Notes: generated by a model from the sequence alone, not told the origin. Positions 10,266 to 22,251 are shown, counted from the first letter of the stretch. The stretch: DNA of 64,000 bases from Bretschneidera sinensis (GCA_023935145.1 CM043699.1:66809638-66873637); one strand, 5' to 3'. A program made the numbers and translations.

Positions 10266-10323
10266 GCACACAAGTGTGTGCATCACTTTGGAGCAAGGTA
10301 AGGGTAGGCACACTAGTGTGTGC
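10266..10323 (+). promoter_or_regulatory. B0 LTR palindromic repeat pair
   Basis: GCACACAAGTGTGTGC (10266-10281) and GCACACTAGTGTGTGC (10308-10323). The second contains a perfect 12-bp palindrome, CACACTAGTGTG (10309-10320). They lie about 370 bp upstream of the TATA box, in the LTR section where other families carry their own repeats. Confidence 0.75.
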
Positions 10324-10686
10324 ACTTCTGCATACAAGCTAAAGGAGTTTCACTAAATTGCCAGAATTTTCCGTACAGATCAATCATCTTTGCAGATTAA
10401 ACTGTATTGATGTAGGAAGAACCAGGAGATGAGACATATATGCTTAGAAAGATTCGGAAGTCTATTTTCTGGAGAATTTTACGGTCCATAAAAAGGAGTT
10501 TTCTAGAGAAAGTTATGGCAGTTTTAGTAGACACAGGTCAGGCCTCCAGATCAGCATCCACCTAGCGCCGCGCCCCTCACTTTCCAGCGCTGCAGTCTCA
10601 CTTTCCAGCTCCCACTCGGTCAAAGACCAAATCAGGGCTGCACAATGACATTTTTTGGACCAAAATGCCCCTAACTACTTGTGATC

Positions 10687-10694
10687 TATAAATA
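10687..10694 (+). promoter_or_regulatory. B0 LTR TATA box
   Basis: TATAAATA in the context GATCTATAAATAGATGCC, at the position equivalent to the B1/B2 TATA boxes. Confidence 0.65.
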
Positions 10695-11610
10695 GATGCC
10701 TAAAGAGTGTGCAACCAACATACATTCATTTTCAAGAAAGAAAAGAGAGAGCAAGGTTTTGGGATCCAAGTTTAGCATTCTTCCAAGTTTTCTTTGGTTG
10801 CAAATCAAGGGGAGAACATCTGTATTGTTCATCCACCTTGAACTCCATGGCCAAATCAAGGGGAGAGCATCCATATTGTTCTTCCACCTTGATTTCCATG
10901 GCCAACTAATCATCTTATAAGGGAAAGGGTTGAATCTTTAGGGATTTATTGTTCTTTATTTCCTATTCTTGATTCGGTTGTACGGATTTATTGTTGAATA
11001 TTATTTATGAATTATTCATTGATTAAGTAAAAAGAATTTGAGTTCATATGATAGATGCACTTTTTATTCTTCTTCTTTTAGATTCTCTTAATCCGGTGAT
11101 TGCATCCTTCTCCTCCATTGAGGTTGTTTGGATTTGATTGATTCCAGTAGATTTATCTTATTGATTGTCCATTACTACGATATTGTCATTAAAGATATAT
11201 TGTCGTTTCTTGATAATCTTTAAGATCGGTCATGTGTGCATGAACCGGAATCAATGATTAATTTGTAGCAATTATATTAGAGTTATAAATGTGCTTGATT
11301 GAATATATTCCGATTGCTTGTTTGGGAGGTGAAACTTGCAATCAAGATAAAATCAATTGAATTAAGAGTGGAAATAGGGAACGAACCTAAGGAGGATTCC
11401 TGGAACTTTGTTATTTCTCACTAATATTTCATTTACATTTACGCAATTTTTCTCACATTATCTCATTATCAAAACCCAAAAATCTTTCATTTAACTTTTA
11501 TCGTTCGTTTTAAGGTTTACACATTTTCCTTTGTACCTAACTTGTTTCCCTGTGGAATCGACACCCCAAAGCCGTACTACAATAACCGTGTTATACTTTT
11601 TGCGTAATCA

Positions 11611-12569
11611 AATCCCCTTTTTGTTTTTAAAAGTAATGCAACGGTCGATCATATATGATATCCTAAATCGACGATATATCTGGAGACAATAACGCTGTAA
11701 AGGACAATCATATATAATTAATCTACTAAAATCAATTGCATCCTAAATTCCACACATAAGAGAAGCATGACTAAACTTATATGGAGAAAAAGAACAACAA
11801 TCACCGGAGTTAAATAAAATCTATGGAAGAAGAAAATACAATTGTCTGTCACACAAAAACATCAACTTCAATATTAAATAAATGTAACATCTCAAAACAA
11901 TTATTCAATGCTAAAAACTCAAATATCTGAATTAAATACAAGCCAAACCCGCTATGTCTAGGAGTTCATCTCTTCGCCTTGGTTGGAACTTAGCCTAGCC
12001 GACAATACATGATCACCAATGCTCTCTGAAAAATGTAATGTGTATCTCTCCAACCCTCCCTTTTCTGAGTCTAAAGTCCTATATATATCTGTATGGAGAT
12101 GGCTTTGTAGACAGAAAAAATCGAACTAGGGTTTCTGTTTGGAAGCTCAGGCCGCAACCTCCTTCTATCCAGGCCGGGTTTTGTTCTGTCCAAGTTGTAG
12201 CTCCCTTCTGTTCAGGACATGTTCCCCTCTGTCCAGGCAATGATTTCCCTCTGTCCAGGCTGTGGTTTCGTTCTATCTAGGCCTATGTTCCCTTCTGTCT
12301 AGTCCGTGGTTCTGTTCTGTCCAGGCCCGTGGCTTTTCTTATGTCGAATACGTGTGTAGGCTCCAGATGTTGTGGATTTTTTCAAACATATGTTATATAT
12401 TTTTTTGTTTACGGCTTCTTTGTTTTTTTTTTTTAATCTGCAAAACACACTAAAACACAAAATTCTCCAAAGGACCACACTTGTCAAGAAATTCAATGAA
12501 TAATAAAAAATAATCTCAACAAATACATATAATTAACTCTATCTTAAGTGTATTTTCATGCCCTAATCA
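11611..12569 (-). repeat. C-family LTR fragment, interrupted by B0
   Basis: On the minus strand it begins TGATTAGGGCATGAAAATAC at 12569. It follows the same plan as B LTRs: a TTTTGTGTTTTAGTGTGTTTTGCAG-like stretch, a short-repeat region, a TATA-like ATATATAT (12081-12088), then GGCGAAGAGATGAACTCC and CTCCGGTGATTG segments that match B1 at 27292 and 27420. It stops at the B0 LTR end without the last part of the LTR, so B0 probably inserted here. Its start at 12569 cuts the integrase of element I. The internal part and second LTR lie left of the window. Confidence 0.75.
12164..12335 (-). repeat. C LTR short spaced repeats
   Basis: About eight copies of a CTGTCCAGGC-like word (plus-strand reading), spaced roughly 20-26 bp, with variants such as CTGTCTAGTC and CTATCTAGGC. 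They lie just upstream (in LTR orientation) of the C TATA-like motif, equivalent in position to the arrays of families A, B, F and G. Confidence 0.65.
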
Positions 12570-13094
12570 AGAAGTAAATGAGACGACTTAGAAAGTCTAT
12601 CTACAATCATCCACACAGCATCATGCCCTATCTGGGTACGGGGAAAACCAAATGCAATATCAATACTAACATTCACCCATGGCCACTCAGGCATTGGAAG
12701 AGGCTGCAGTAAAACTGTCGGATGTCTATTCTCATATTTCACTTCTTAACAAATCAAATATCTAGAAATGTACTCAGCTACGTCTCTCTTCATCCCTAAT
12801 CACCAATAATTTTGTCTCAATCCCCTATACATCTTATTGTTACCCTGGTTCATCAAATATACAGAATCATGAGCCTCTCTCAATATCTCTTTTCTCATCT
12901 CAACATCATTGGGAACATAAATTCTATGTCCCAATACCACTATGCCATCATCTCTAATTCTGAACTCAGTATGCTTCCCACTCAACACTTCTTTCTTGAT
13001 CTTCTCTATCTCCTCGTATCTACCCTACATCTCCAACAGACGTTCTACAATAGAAGACTATACCACCATATTTATAATCAAAATGCTTCTATCA
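12570..13094 (-). pseudogene. Element I pol: integrase N-terminal part
   Basis: Minus-strand continuation of the RNase H region after the LINE. A 62-codon open stretch (12988-12800) has the gypsy pre-integrase pattern (EILREAHDS, MYRGLRQNYWW). The next frame carries MPEWPWVNVSIDIAFGFPRT and VWMIVDRLSKSSH, that is, the core around the first catalytic Asp. Stops occur at several positions (for example in the second zinc-binding half). It ends where the C LTR begins, so the other catalytic residues are not in the window. Confidence 0.85.
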
Positions 13095-13234
13095 TGAGCT
13101 CTCAGTTAGTCTCAGTAACACCCGGGCAGCTAGAGAGAGAAGCTCTCAACTGTGAACAGTGCTGCCCATGGTCTCCAGATCATCTCTCCTCCTTCTACAC
13201 CCCTTTCTGTGTCATTCATCCTGCCATCTACAGT

Positions 13235-15070
13235 ATGGGGAAGAAGAAATCTATTAGGAAGCCTCCTCTAACAGTCCAGGAACAAAATGATCTGGATTAT
13301 GTCCAGAATCATTTCAAGAACAAAGCGGCTACAGTAACTTTGTCGCGAGAAGAAGTTTCAGGCAGTGCAAGCTTGGATGGGGCCAAGGGTCCATCCAGAG
13401 GGTCAGCATCCACTTCCTGCTCCTTGGGAGAGAAGGATATCCATCCTTTAGGGGCTCAAAAGGAAGCTTCAAGCTTGGGCAAGAATGGAAGCTCTGCGAG
13501 AGCATCAAAGGTGAACAGTACCAAAGTTCCATTGCAGGGTAATGCTACTTGCCAGGCTATGCAAGAAGAGTCACAGGCATTAGTAGATGAGAATTCAAGC
13601 TCCTCTGAGGAGTGTGTTGAGGGCTCAGACCATTTGGAGTCATACTCTTCCAGTGAGGAAGATGACACTAGTTGTCAAGCTACTGTTCATGGAACTGTTC
13701 ATGGCAGAAAGGCTGCAACAAGGCAAGGAAGGGAAGATGAGAGCAATGAGTCCAGACCTCACTCCCCTTTGATGAAAGGGAGCCTCCATCATGACTCAAG
13801 GGACAATGTAGCTCCCCCAGCCCCAGGTCCTAAGGATGCTCAGCAAACCTCTAAGTCCACTGGCAAGAGGCCTGTTTCTAACGAGGAGGCCAAGAAAGCT
13901 CCTTGGGTCAGCCTCTTTGCAGAGAATAGAATACAAAGTAAGGGCCTCTAGCTCTCCTCTATAGCCAGTGAGGGAGGTATAGTCAGAGTCACTCAGGAAG
14001 ATATGCTCGAAGTGTTTGATGAACAACCTTTCTGCTTGGTTGGATACTTTGCAGGGAGATTTCTAGGGAGGATAGCCCTTAAGATGCTTACTAACTCCTG
14101 GAAGGTAAGAGTCTCTACTCAGTTCCATGAGAATGGATGGATAGTGTTTAAATTTGATAATGAAGAATCTAGTTTGAATGTGTTGCAAAAAGGCCCTTAC
14201 CAAGTCTTTGGTAAGCCTTTACTCTTGAAATCAATGCCTAAACTCTTCAAGTTTGGCAATGAGGAAATCACTATCATTCCTGTGTGGATTCAACTAAAGG
14301 GCTTGGCCCTTGAGTTATGGTCTACTAGCTGCCTTAGCAAGATTGGTACCTTAATTGGGAAGCCCCTATATGCTGACCAATTCACAAGGACTAAAAAGAG
14401 AATATCCTATGCTAGATTACTGGTTGAAATAGATGTAGCTAAGGATATACAATTCACTGTTCCATTGGCCCTCTTCAATGGAGATACATTTGAACAAAAG
14501 ATCTCTTATGAAAACCTCCCTAGATTTTGTTCAAAGTGTAAGGTTGTAGGTCATAACCTCCACTCTTGCAGCCAGAATGCCAACCATGAAAGGGGAAGGA
14601 AACCTAATGAGAAAGGGAAAGAACCTGCTAGAAAGGAAGTAACTAAGGCTAAGAGTGATATAGCCAAAGAAGTGAGTAAACAGACTGTGGAGCCTAGTGG
14701 AGAAAGGATCAGTTTGGATGGGCTTGAAAATGATGGTCCCAACCTTGAGCCTAGAGAAACTGCCCAAGAGAATGGGGAAAACTTAGAAGATCAAAGCCCC
14801 AATGTTTCAAGGGGGGAGGGGATACTGGGGATCCCTAATCATCCAGTCCATGTGGTGGCTGGCCTCAAATCTTTCAACCATCCGGATCCTTCTAACATGG
14901 ATCCAAAGAGAAAATCAAGCCATATCCAAGGCAGTAGTGAAAGAGACAGGGGACCTGTGATTCAAGGGGGTGATGGTTTTCACACAGTCCTGAGAAAGAA
15001 AGGAAGAATAGCTCAACAAGGCCTACAATCAACTAGGAAGGGAGGGGCTGCCTCCCAACTTCCTCAATGA
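13235..15070 (+). pseudogene. LINE ORF1: DUF4283/zinc-knuckle nucleic-acid-binding protein
   Basis: I start it at ATG 13235 (MGKKKSIRKPPL); the open frame upstream belongs to the interrupted element. It has 612 codons with one in-frame TAG at 13949-13951. The N-terminal third is Ser/Lys/Glu-rich and low complexity. After the stop comes a DUF4283-like region (FCLVGYFAGRF, NGWIVFKF, IPVWIQLKGL) and a CCHC knuckle CSKCKVVGHNLHSC at 14528-14570, then a charged tail. The family binds LINE RNA as part of the retrotransposition particle. Its stop TGA overlaps the ORF2 ATG (ATGA, 15067-15070). Confidence 0.9.
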
Positions 15071-18000
15071 TAGTGGCATACTGGAACATCAGGGGCTTTA
15101 ACAAGCCCCTGAAACAAAATGGAGTGCTTCACCTCATGAAGAAAAATAAGGTTGACATAATAGGGATCTTGGAATGCAAGCTTGATGAATCAAAGTTGCT
15201 TAAGATCATGGACAACAAATTCTTTGTGTGGAGGCAGGTGAACAACTTTTCCACTCACTCGTCAGGCAGAATTTTGATATTATGGGACCCCTCAAAGGTT
15301 AGTCTATCTTCTATTGATAGTTCCCCTCAAGTTATTCATTGTAATGTTACTTGCTTAATCTCTTATTGTAATTTTTTAATCAGCTTTGTGTATGGTTTAA
15401 ACTCCATTGTATCAAGGAGACCCTTATGGGACAATCTTTGTAATTTCGGTTATGAATTGTCTTCCCCTTGGCTTGTCTTGGGTGATTTCAATAATGTTTT
15501 TGCTATTGATGAAAAATCTAATGGGCTACCTGTAACAGATTATGAGATTAGGGACCCCTCCTTTTGTTGTAGGGAGACTGGGCTAAGTGATGTAAATACT
15601 GCAGGGTGCTTCTTCACATGGACAAACAATAAGGTTTGGTGCAAGCTGGATAGAGCTATGGTTAACAATGTGTGGTTCCAAAAGGGGATGAGAGTTCAAG
15701 CAACCTTTCTCCCTGCTGGGTGCCTCTCAGACCACTCCCCAAGTATTGTTAGCCTGATGGATGAGGTTTGTGGGGGTAGGAGATCTTTCAAATTTTTTAA
15801 TATGTGGGCTGATAATGATATGTTCTTGGACATAATAAGTGCACATTGGGTTTGCCCTGGTAAGGGCACCAAACAGTTCATTCTATGTAAGCTTTTGAAA
15901 GGCCTCACACCCCACCTTAAGAACCTCAATAAGAATCACTACAGTCATATATCTGAGAGAGCTTTGGAGGCTGCAAACATGCTATCTGGCTTATAGCAAG
16001 ATCTTCATGACAACCCATTTGATACTGAGCTACAAATGAGGGTGGCTAATGCAAAGCTGAAAGCATTTCAACTTGCTGAGGCTGAAAGAAGCTTCTTTTC
16101 CCAATAGGCTAAATGCAAGTACCTATTCAATAGTGATAGGGGGACTAAACTATTCCATGCCCTGGTCAAGAGGAAGTCTTCCAAGAACCATATTGCATCC
16201 ATAAGAGCTGCCAATGGTAATCAAACAACTTCTGAAACTGAAGTGGTCCAGGAATTCACAAGGTTCTACAAGGAGCTTTAAGGCTCTTCTGGCAGATGTA
16301 ATCCCATTGAGATGGAAGTTATTAGAGGGGGGCTAGTTCTCCAAGAAAGCCAGGCTGTTGAGTTGGTCAGGAATGTCACTGAGGAAGAGATCAAGGCTGC
16401 TTTGTGGAGCATAGGGGAAGAAAAATCCCCTGGTCCAGATGGTTTCTCCTCTAAGTTCTACAAGAAAGCATGAGAGGTTGTCCACAAAGAGATTGTAGAG
16501 GCTGTCCAAGAATTCTTCTTGAATGGGAAACTACAAAAGCAGTTCAACCACTCCTCCCTTGTTTTGATCCCCAAAGGTAAGCAAGCCTCAAAAGTTGAGG
16601 ATTTCAGGCCTATAGCATGTTGCAATGTGATCTACAAAGTAATCTCCAAAATCCTTGCATCAAGACTGGCTCTTTACCTGAATCAAATTGTCAACCCTGC
16701 ACAGGCTGCTTTCATTAGGGCTAGGAGTATGGCTGAGAACATCTACCTAGTCCAGGAATTACTCAGGAGGTATTGTAGGAAGAGAATCCCTCCTAGATGC
16801 ATGATCAAAATTGACCTCAGGAAAGCCTATGATACTGTGGAGTGGGAGTTCTTAAGTAGCCTTTAAGAGGGCCTGGAGTTCCCTGGAAAGTTCAAAGAAT
16901 GGATTATGGAGTGTGTCACTACAACTATATATTCTTTATCCATAAATGGTAGCCCGCATGGATTCTTTAAACGCAAAAGAGGCATGAGACAAGGTGATCC
17001 ATTATCTCCCTACCTCTTTGTGTTGATAATGGAATACTTATCAAGGCTGCTCAGGAGATTGAATGAGGAAGAGAGGTTCAGATTCCATCCCAAGTGTGAC
17101 AAGCTCAAGATAACTCACCTAGCCTTTGCTGATGATCTGATTTTGTTTGCTAGAGGGGAGGCTAAATCAGTGGGAATGCTCATGAAATGTGTTAATACCT
17201 TCAGTGAATGCTCAGGTCTTAAGGCTAGCCTTGCAAAATCTAACATCTTCCATGCGGGTGTGAAACCTGAGGAGCTTATGGAAATCAGAAGATGCACTAG
17301 AATGGAGGATGGAAGCCTCCCATTCAAGTACTTAAGGGTCCCTCTTGCCTCTACAAGGTTGAATGCCACACATTATGCCCCCCTCATTGAGAAAATCTTT
17401 GGCTATATCAATGTATGGGCTGGCTCCTCCTTATCATATGCTGGGAGAACTGAGCTTATCAAATTAGTGCTCCAAGGAGTGGAGTGCTTCTGGCTTACAA
17501 TCTTTCCCATCCCTAGCAACATCCTTGGAAAGATAGTCAGACTTTGTAGAACCTTTCTCTGGAATGGTAAGAATGGGGGCATGAGAAAAGCTCTTGTTGC
17601 ATGGGCTGACATTTGTAAGCCTAAAACTGAGGGGGGTCTTGGGCTGGTGGAACTCAAAACTCGGAACAAGGCTCTCCTAAAAAGAGTCTTATGGAACATC
17701 CATATGAAGAAAGACTCCCTATGGATCCAATGGGTCCAGCACTACTATCTCTTGAACAAAACCTTATGGGAGATTAAGGCAAACAAGGATGACTCCCCTC
17801 TCTGGAAGAGGATCCTGGAAATCAGAGATGAGATGGTTGGCCAGCCCCTTTGTCCACAGCAAGCTACTAACAAGCTTATGGAATGGAGGCTGCATGATGA
17901 GCTGAGCATCAAGAAAGTGTATAATGCTATGAGACAAAAAGTTAGTGAGGTCAGATGGGCCTCCCTGGTCTGGAATGAACATGGCCCCCCTAAACAATCA

Positions 18001-18420
18001 TTCATTCTTTGGCTGGCTGTTAGGGACAGACTCCTCACAAAAGATAAGCTACACCTTGAAGGGAATGACAAACTATGCCCTCTTTGCTCTGACTAAGAAG
18101 AGACCAAGGACCACCTTTTTTTCTCTTGTAGAGTCAGCAAGGAAATCTAGGCTTCCATCAACAATTGGCTTGGTTGTAGGAGGCAAATGAGAACAATTGA
18201 GAGTGCCATTAGATGGACTTTAAAAGTCAAAGGCACTGGCCCTCCTGTAGTGGCTAGGAAGACAGCCCTTGCAAGCACAGTCTACTATATATGGCTGGCC
18301 AGAAATGCCAAGATCTTTGACAAAGCTCCTGCCCTGCCTGCCAGTTTAATGAAGAAGATTTAGATTAGTATATATAGAAGTGTCTATGCTGCTTGCCCTG
18401 AGTATAGGCTGCTACTGTAA
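15067..18420 (+). pseudogene. LINE ORF2: endonuclease-reverse transcriptase
   Basis: 1,118 codons including the stop, in one frame, with eight internal stops at 15994, 16105, 16279, 16471, 16864, 18094, 18148 and 18361. Domains: an apurinic-type endonuclease (IVAYWNIRGFN, ILECK, VLGDFNNVF, LSDHSP); reverse transcriptase (SPGPDGF, LIPKG, DFRPIACCN, KIDLRKAYD, RQGDPLSPYLF and the catalytic FADDLILFA at about 17125); and a C-terminal zf-RVT region (FILWLAVRDRL, CPLC, HLFFSC). It nicks target DNA and copies the LINE RNA there. Catalytic residues are kept; the damage is nonsense changes, several of which look like Trp or Gln codon transitions. Confidence 0.94.
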
Positions 18421-18774
18421 GTTCCAGCCATGCTGTATTCAAATCTTATGTATGGGGGTTGGTAGTTAGATTATTTCCCTTATATTTTTCAGGAATGCTC
18501 TGTAGTGTTTGCTTCTCCCCCTTTGCTGTTTTGCTTTCTTGTGATCTCTTGGGTATGCCCAGCTCTCTTGTAAGCTTTTATGGTTGGTTGTTGTTATGTG
18601 GGCTGCCTGTTTAGGTCAGCAGGATCCTACTTGCTCCCATGGTTGGGTAGGCTTGGTATAAGCCTCATGTTTATTTTGTATATGCCTTTTTTGTATATCT
18701 CTTGGGTATGCCCAGTGAATTTTTGTACATTTTGATCAATCAATACATGTTTATTTACAGATCAAAAAAAAAAA
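18421..18774 (+). other. LINE 3' untranslated region and poly(A) tail
   Basis: Noncoding, moderately T/G-rich, with a direct repeat of CTTGGGTATGCCCAG (at about 18548 and 18703). It ends TTTACAGATC and an A run at 18765-18774, just before the TSD. Confidence 0.85.
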
Positions 18775-18785
18775 CGCTTCTATCA

Positions 18786-20280
18786 CTAATATTCAACTGT
18801 ATTCTCATCTCTCTCAGCTCCTCCATCAAATTCACATCATGACTCTCAATAGAAGCTAATCTCTCTGTAGACTTCCTACTCAATGCATTAGCTACCACAT
18901 TCGCCTTCACTAGATGATGGTGAATTGTACAGTCATAATCACTAATCAACTCCATCCACCTTCTCTGCCTCAAACTCAACTCCCTCAGGTTAGGTAAATA
19001 TATCAAACTCTTGTGATCAGTGAAAATCTCACATGTGGCCCCATATAAATGATGTCTCCAAATCTTCAAAGTAAATGCTATAGCAGCCAACTCTAAATCA
19101 TGGGTAGAGTAATTTCTCTCATGGTTCTTCAATTGCTTAAAAGTATAGGCCACAACCTTTTCATGTTGCATCAACATATATCCCAACCTCTGATACGACG
19201 TATCATTATACACCACAAATCCTTCATCACCATAAAGAAGAACCAACATCGGAGTAGTAGTCAATTTCTATTTTAACAGCTAAAACTCTTCTCATACTCC
19301 TCAGACCACATAAACTTCACCTCTTTCCTTGTCATTCTAGTCAACACTAGAGTAATAATAGAAAAATTATGAATGAATCTTCTATAATAACATGTCAACC
19401 CCAAGAAACTCCTAATCTCAGTCACATTAGTCAGCCTCTCCCAACTCAACACTACCTCAACTTTCTGTGGATCAATACCTATACTATCTCCATATACAAC
19501 ATGCTCTAAGAAAGATATGTCATTCAGCCAAATTTCACACTTAGAAAACTTTGTATACAATTTCTCTCTCCTCAAAATCTCCAACACAATCTTTAAATGC
19601 TTCACATGTTCTTCCTCATTCTTAGAATACACCAGGATGTCATTAATAGAAATAACCACAAATTTATCCAGAAATGGTCTAAATACCCTATTCCTCAAGT
19701 CCATGAATGATGCTGGAGCATTAGTCAACCCAAATAGCATCACTAAAAACTCATGATGACCATAACGTGTCCTAAAAGCAGATTTAGGAACGTCCCCCTC
19801 CTTTATCCTCAACTGGTGATAACCTGATCTCAGGTCTATTTTAGAAAATACCCTAGCTCCCTAAAACTTCTCAAATAAATCATCTATCTGCGGAAAATCA
19901 TATTTTTTCTTGATAGTAATCTTACTCAATTGTCTATAATCAATATATAATCTCATCATTCTGTTTTTCTTCTTTACAAACAATAGGGGCTCCCCAAGGC
20001 GACACACTAGGTCGAATAAACTTCTTATCTAACAACTCTTGAAGTTGAACTTTCAACTCTCCCAGCTCAGTAGGTGTCATTCTGTAAGGTGCAATAGATA
20101 TGGATGTTGAACCTTGAATCATATAAATAGAAAACTCAATCTCACTACTGGGAGGCAAACCAGACAACTCTTCGTGGAATACATCAGCAAAATCTTTCAC
20201 CACTAAGATTTCTTCTAACTTTTTACCCTTATTTCTAGAATCCACCACATAAGATAAATATACCTCACAACCTTTCCTTA
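18786..20280 (-). pseudogene. Element I pol: RT and RNase H
   Basis: Minus-strand gypsy RT in three open pieces: 20248-19940 ([37 protein letters not shown]), 19812-19273 ([44 protein letters not shown]), and RNase H 19264-18786 ([38 protein letters not shown]). The RT catalytic pair reads Asn-Asp instead of Asp-Asp. Pieces are split by stops and small shifts. RNase H breaks off at the LINE insertion and continues at 13094. Confidence 0.9.
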
Positions 20281-22166
20281 ACCATCTACTAGTAGTCAGG
20301 GCATAAATAAGGTAGTTTGCAATTATTTTATGTTCTCCCTGAAAGCTAAACTACTTCTATCTATGTATCCTGAACACCACATTTTTCCTTAAACAATCAA
20401 CCCAGGAGTGATATACCGATAACCAATTCATACCCAAAATCAAATCAAAATCGATCATATTTAAAGGCAACAAATCAACTTCAAACTCTTTATCAGCCAT
20501 ACAGATTACACAACCCTAATAAATAGTCTTAATTATAACTTTATCCTCAATATGAACCTCAACAAAAACATTATTCATCAAAGGATTAACACAGGCATCA
20601 ATAGATTTCATAAAAACACTAGATGAAAATGAATGGGTTGTATCAAGATCAATAAAAAATCTAGCAGGTCAATCAAGAATAGATATCATACCTATAACAA
20701 CATCAGGGGTAGCTTGAGCATCCTACTGGGTCAAAGCTTAAATTCTACTATCTCTAGGCTGCATTTGACTACCTTGTCCCCTCTCAGTAACTGCTCCTCT
20801 ACCTATAGCTCTACCTCAAACTCCACCAAATCCTCCTCCTCTCTCTAACTGTCTTCTCCCAACACTTTCAGTATTTACCTCGGCAAATCTCCCTAATGAA
20901 CAATCAACACTGACATGCCCACCTCTCCACATACAAAGCACATCAAAGTAGGACAATATCAGGATAGATGTCTTATCTGATTACATCTATAACAAGCTCT
21001 AGTCTCCTAATCAAACATCATAATACCACCTCCCCTAGGTGACACACTCCCATCTCTACCATATCCTCTAGCTCCGATAGGTTTTCTCCCAAATCTAGTG
21101 GTCCCACTAATAGAACTCTGAGCTATAAAAGTTATAGATACAGTCTATCTCTAACTTTGTATCATAGGTCCTTGTAATAAGGAATGACCCCTCTAAGGTG
21201 GTCTCCCACCCTGAACACTTATACCACCACCACCTCTAGAACCCTCAGGTTTAGATCTCTTCAACCACTCTCTGCTTCCTCTGGACTCCACCACATCTTT
21301 CTCAATCTGAAATGCTCTATACACCAACACTACATAACTCACATGTATCATAAATGAAAGTTTAGATCTGATCTCAAAATGTAACCTATCTAGGAATCTC
21401 TTACACTTTCTCTCCTATGTATTCACCAACTCCGGCATAAACCTCGATAAAGCTTGTTTGCTATCATACTGAGCCATAATCAACATGTTTTACGTCAAAT
21501 GAATAAAGTCACTGTCTTGTTGTGCTTTAAAAGTGTAAGGAAAATATTTATCAAAGAAAGTCTCCTTAAACCTACTCTAGGTTAAAGGTCGATCAACATC
21601 TGCACTTAGCCTAGGAAAAGTATTTTTTCACTATTCAGAAGCCTCACCCTCTAATTTAAATGAAGCAAAGAAAACCCTCTACCTGTCAATCACTAGCAAC
21701 GCGCCAATTAAACTTTCAACATGTTTCAGCCACAACCTAGCATTATAAGGATTTACAGATCCTCTAAACGATTGAAGATTCAACTTAATGAATCTAACAA
21801 AGTAGTCTTCCTGCATCTCATATACAAACTCACCCTATCCCTTATGAACATCCTATCTCACTGGATTTACAGCCACATCAAGTTCTACTCTAACCCTCTT
21901 ATCCAGCATATATTGTAGACTATCAACTCTATCCTCTACTATATTCATTCTTTCAAGAGCATAAGCAAGAGCTTCTCTTAGCTCATCTCTCCCAACACCA
22001 AATCTCTCACACCTCTACTAGTACTAGGTGTACTATCAACGTGTTCCCTTTCAGGATCCATAAATTCCACATCCACCTCAACCTTTGCCCTTCTAAAAAC
22101 TGGGGGCCTACCACGCCCTCTTTGATTCATAACTCTACCTCTAGGTCTAGTAAGTCCATGTGGCAT
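20281..22166 (-). pseudogene. Element I gag-protease region
   Basis: Minus strand. The best start is ATG 22166 (MPHGLTRPRGRVMNQRGRG), about 85 bp after the primer site. Gag continues in broken frames through a Retrotrans_gag-like part. Two knuckle-like motifs lie near 21000-20930 (CYRCNQIRHLS, then CFVCGEVG). An aspartic-protease-like part at about 20680-20400 reads ARFFIDLDTTHSF, where Asp-Ser/Thr-Gly is expected (DLDT, so the active triplet looks lost), and FDLILGMNWLSVY. Many stops and shifts; clearly nonfunctional. Confidence 0.75.
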
Positions 22167-22251
22167 CCTTAGACTCTACATTAAGATATAATTTATGTTA
22201 ATCTTCAACTTTCTTAAATTTTATATAGTCTACAAAATCATAAAACCTAAT

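Larger units (their letters stand above)
761..11610 (+). mobile_element. B0: Athila-lineage LTR retrotransposon with pol, 5' part outside the window
   Basis: Visible parts are RNase H (761-1224), integrase (6877-8274), a 1.7 kb noncoding 3' region and the 3' LTR (9955-11610). Order and strand fit a Ty3/gypsy element. The RNase H and integrase motifs and the LTR kinship with B1-B3 (which use a tRNA-Asp primer site) place it in the Athila/Tat side of gypsy; this is inferred, because gag, protease, RT and the primer site are off-window. It is split by A1. Its 3' LTR end (11610) lies inside a minus-strand C-family LTR, so B0 probably inserted into C. Confidence 0.85.
9955..11610 (+). repeat. B0 3' LTR
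   Basis: Starts TGATGAGAGTCATATAATGC and ends GCGTAATCA at 11610. The start and the final 600 bp align with the B1 and B2 LTRs, but the middle differs and carries two near-identical palindromic units (10266-10281 and 10308-10323). TATA box at 10687-10694. Longer than the B1/B2 LTRs (1,656 bp versus about 1,520). Confidence 0.88.
13095..18774 (+). mobile_element. L1-type LINE, apparently full length, with poly(A) and TSD
   Basis: It contains a short 5' leader, ORF1 (13235-15070), ORF2 (15067-18420), a 3' untranslated region and a terminal A tract. The TSD is 13080-13094 (AAAATGCTTCTATCA) and 18771-18785 (AAAACGCTTCTATCA), 14 of 15 matching; part of the A run may belong to the poly(A) tail. 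It inserted into element I, opposite to I's orientation. It has nine in-frame stops in two ORFs and no frameshift that I can see, so it is immobile but young enough to align throughout. Confidence 0.93.

Noticed and set aside
12812..13234. N-terminal extension of LINE ORF1
   Set aside because: The open frame continues upstream only because it runs into antisense integrase sequence of element I. The LINE begins at 13095 and the supported start is 13235.
13329..13668. Minus-strand frames opposite LINE ORF1 (and 14531-14767, 17115-18071)
   Set aside because: They are antisense shadows of real LINE coding sequence.
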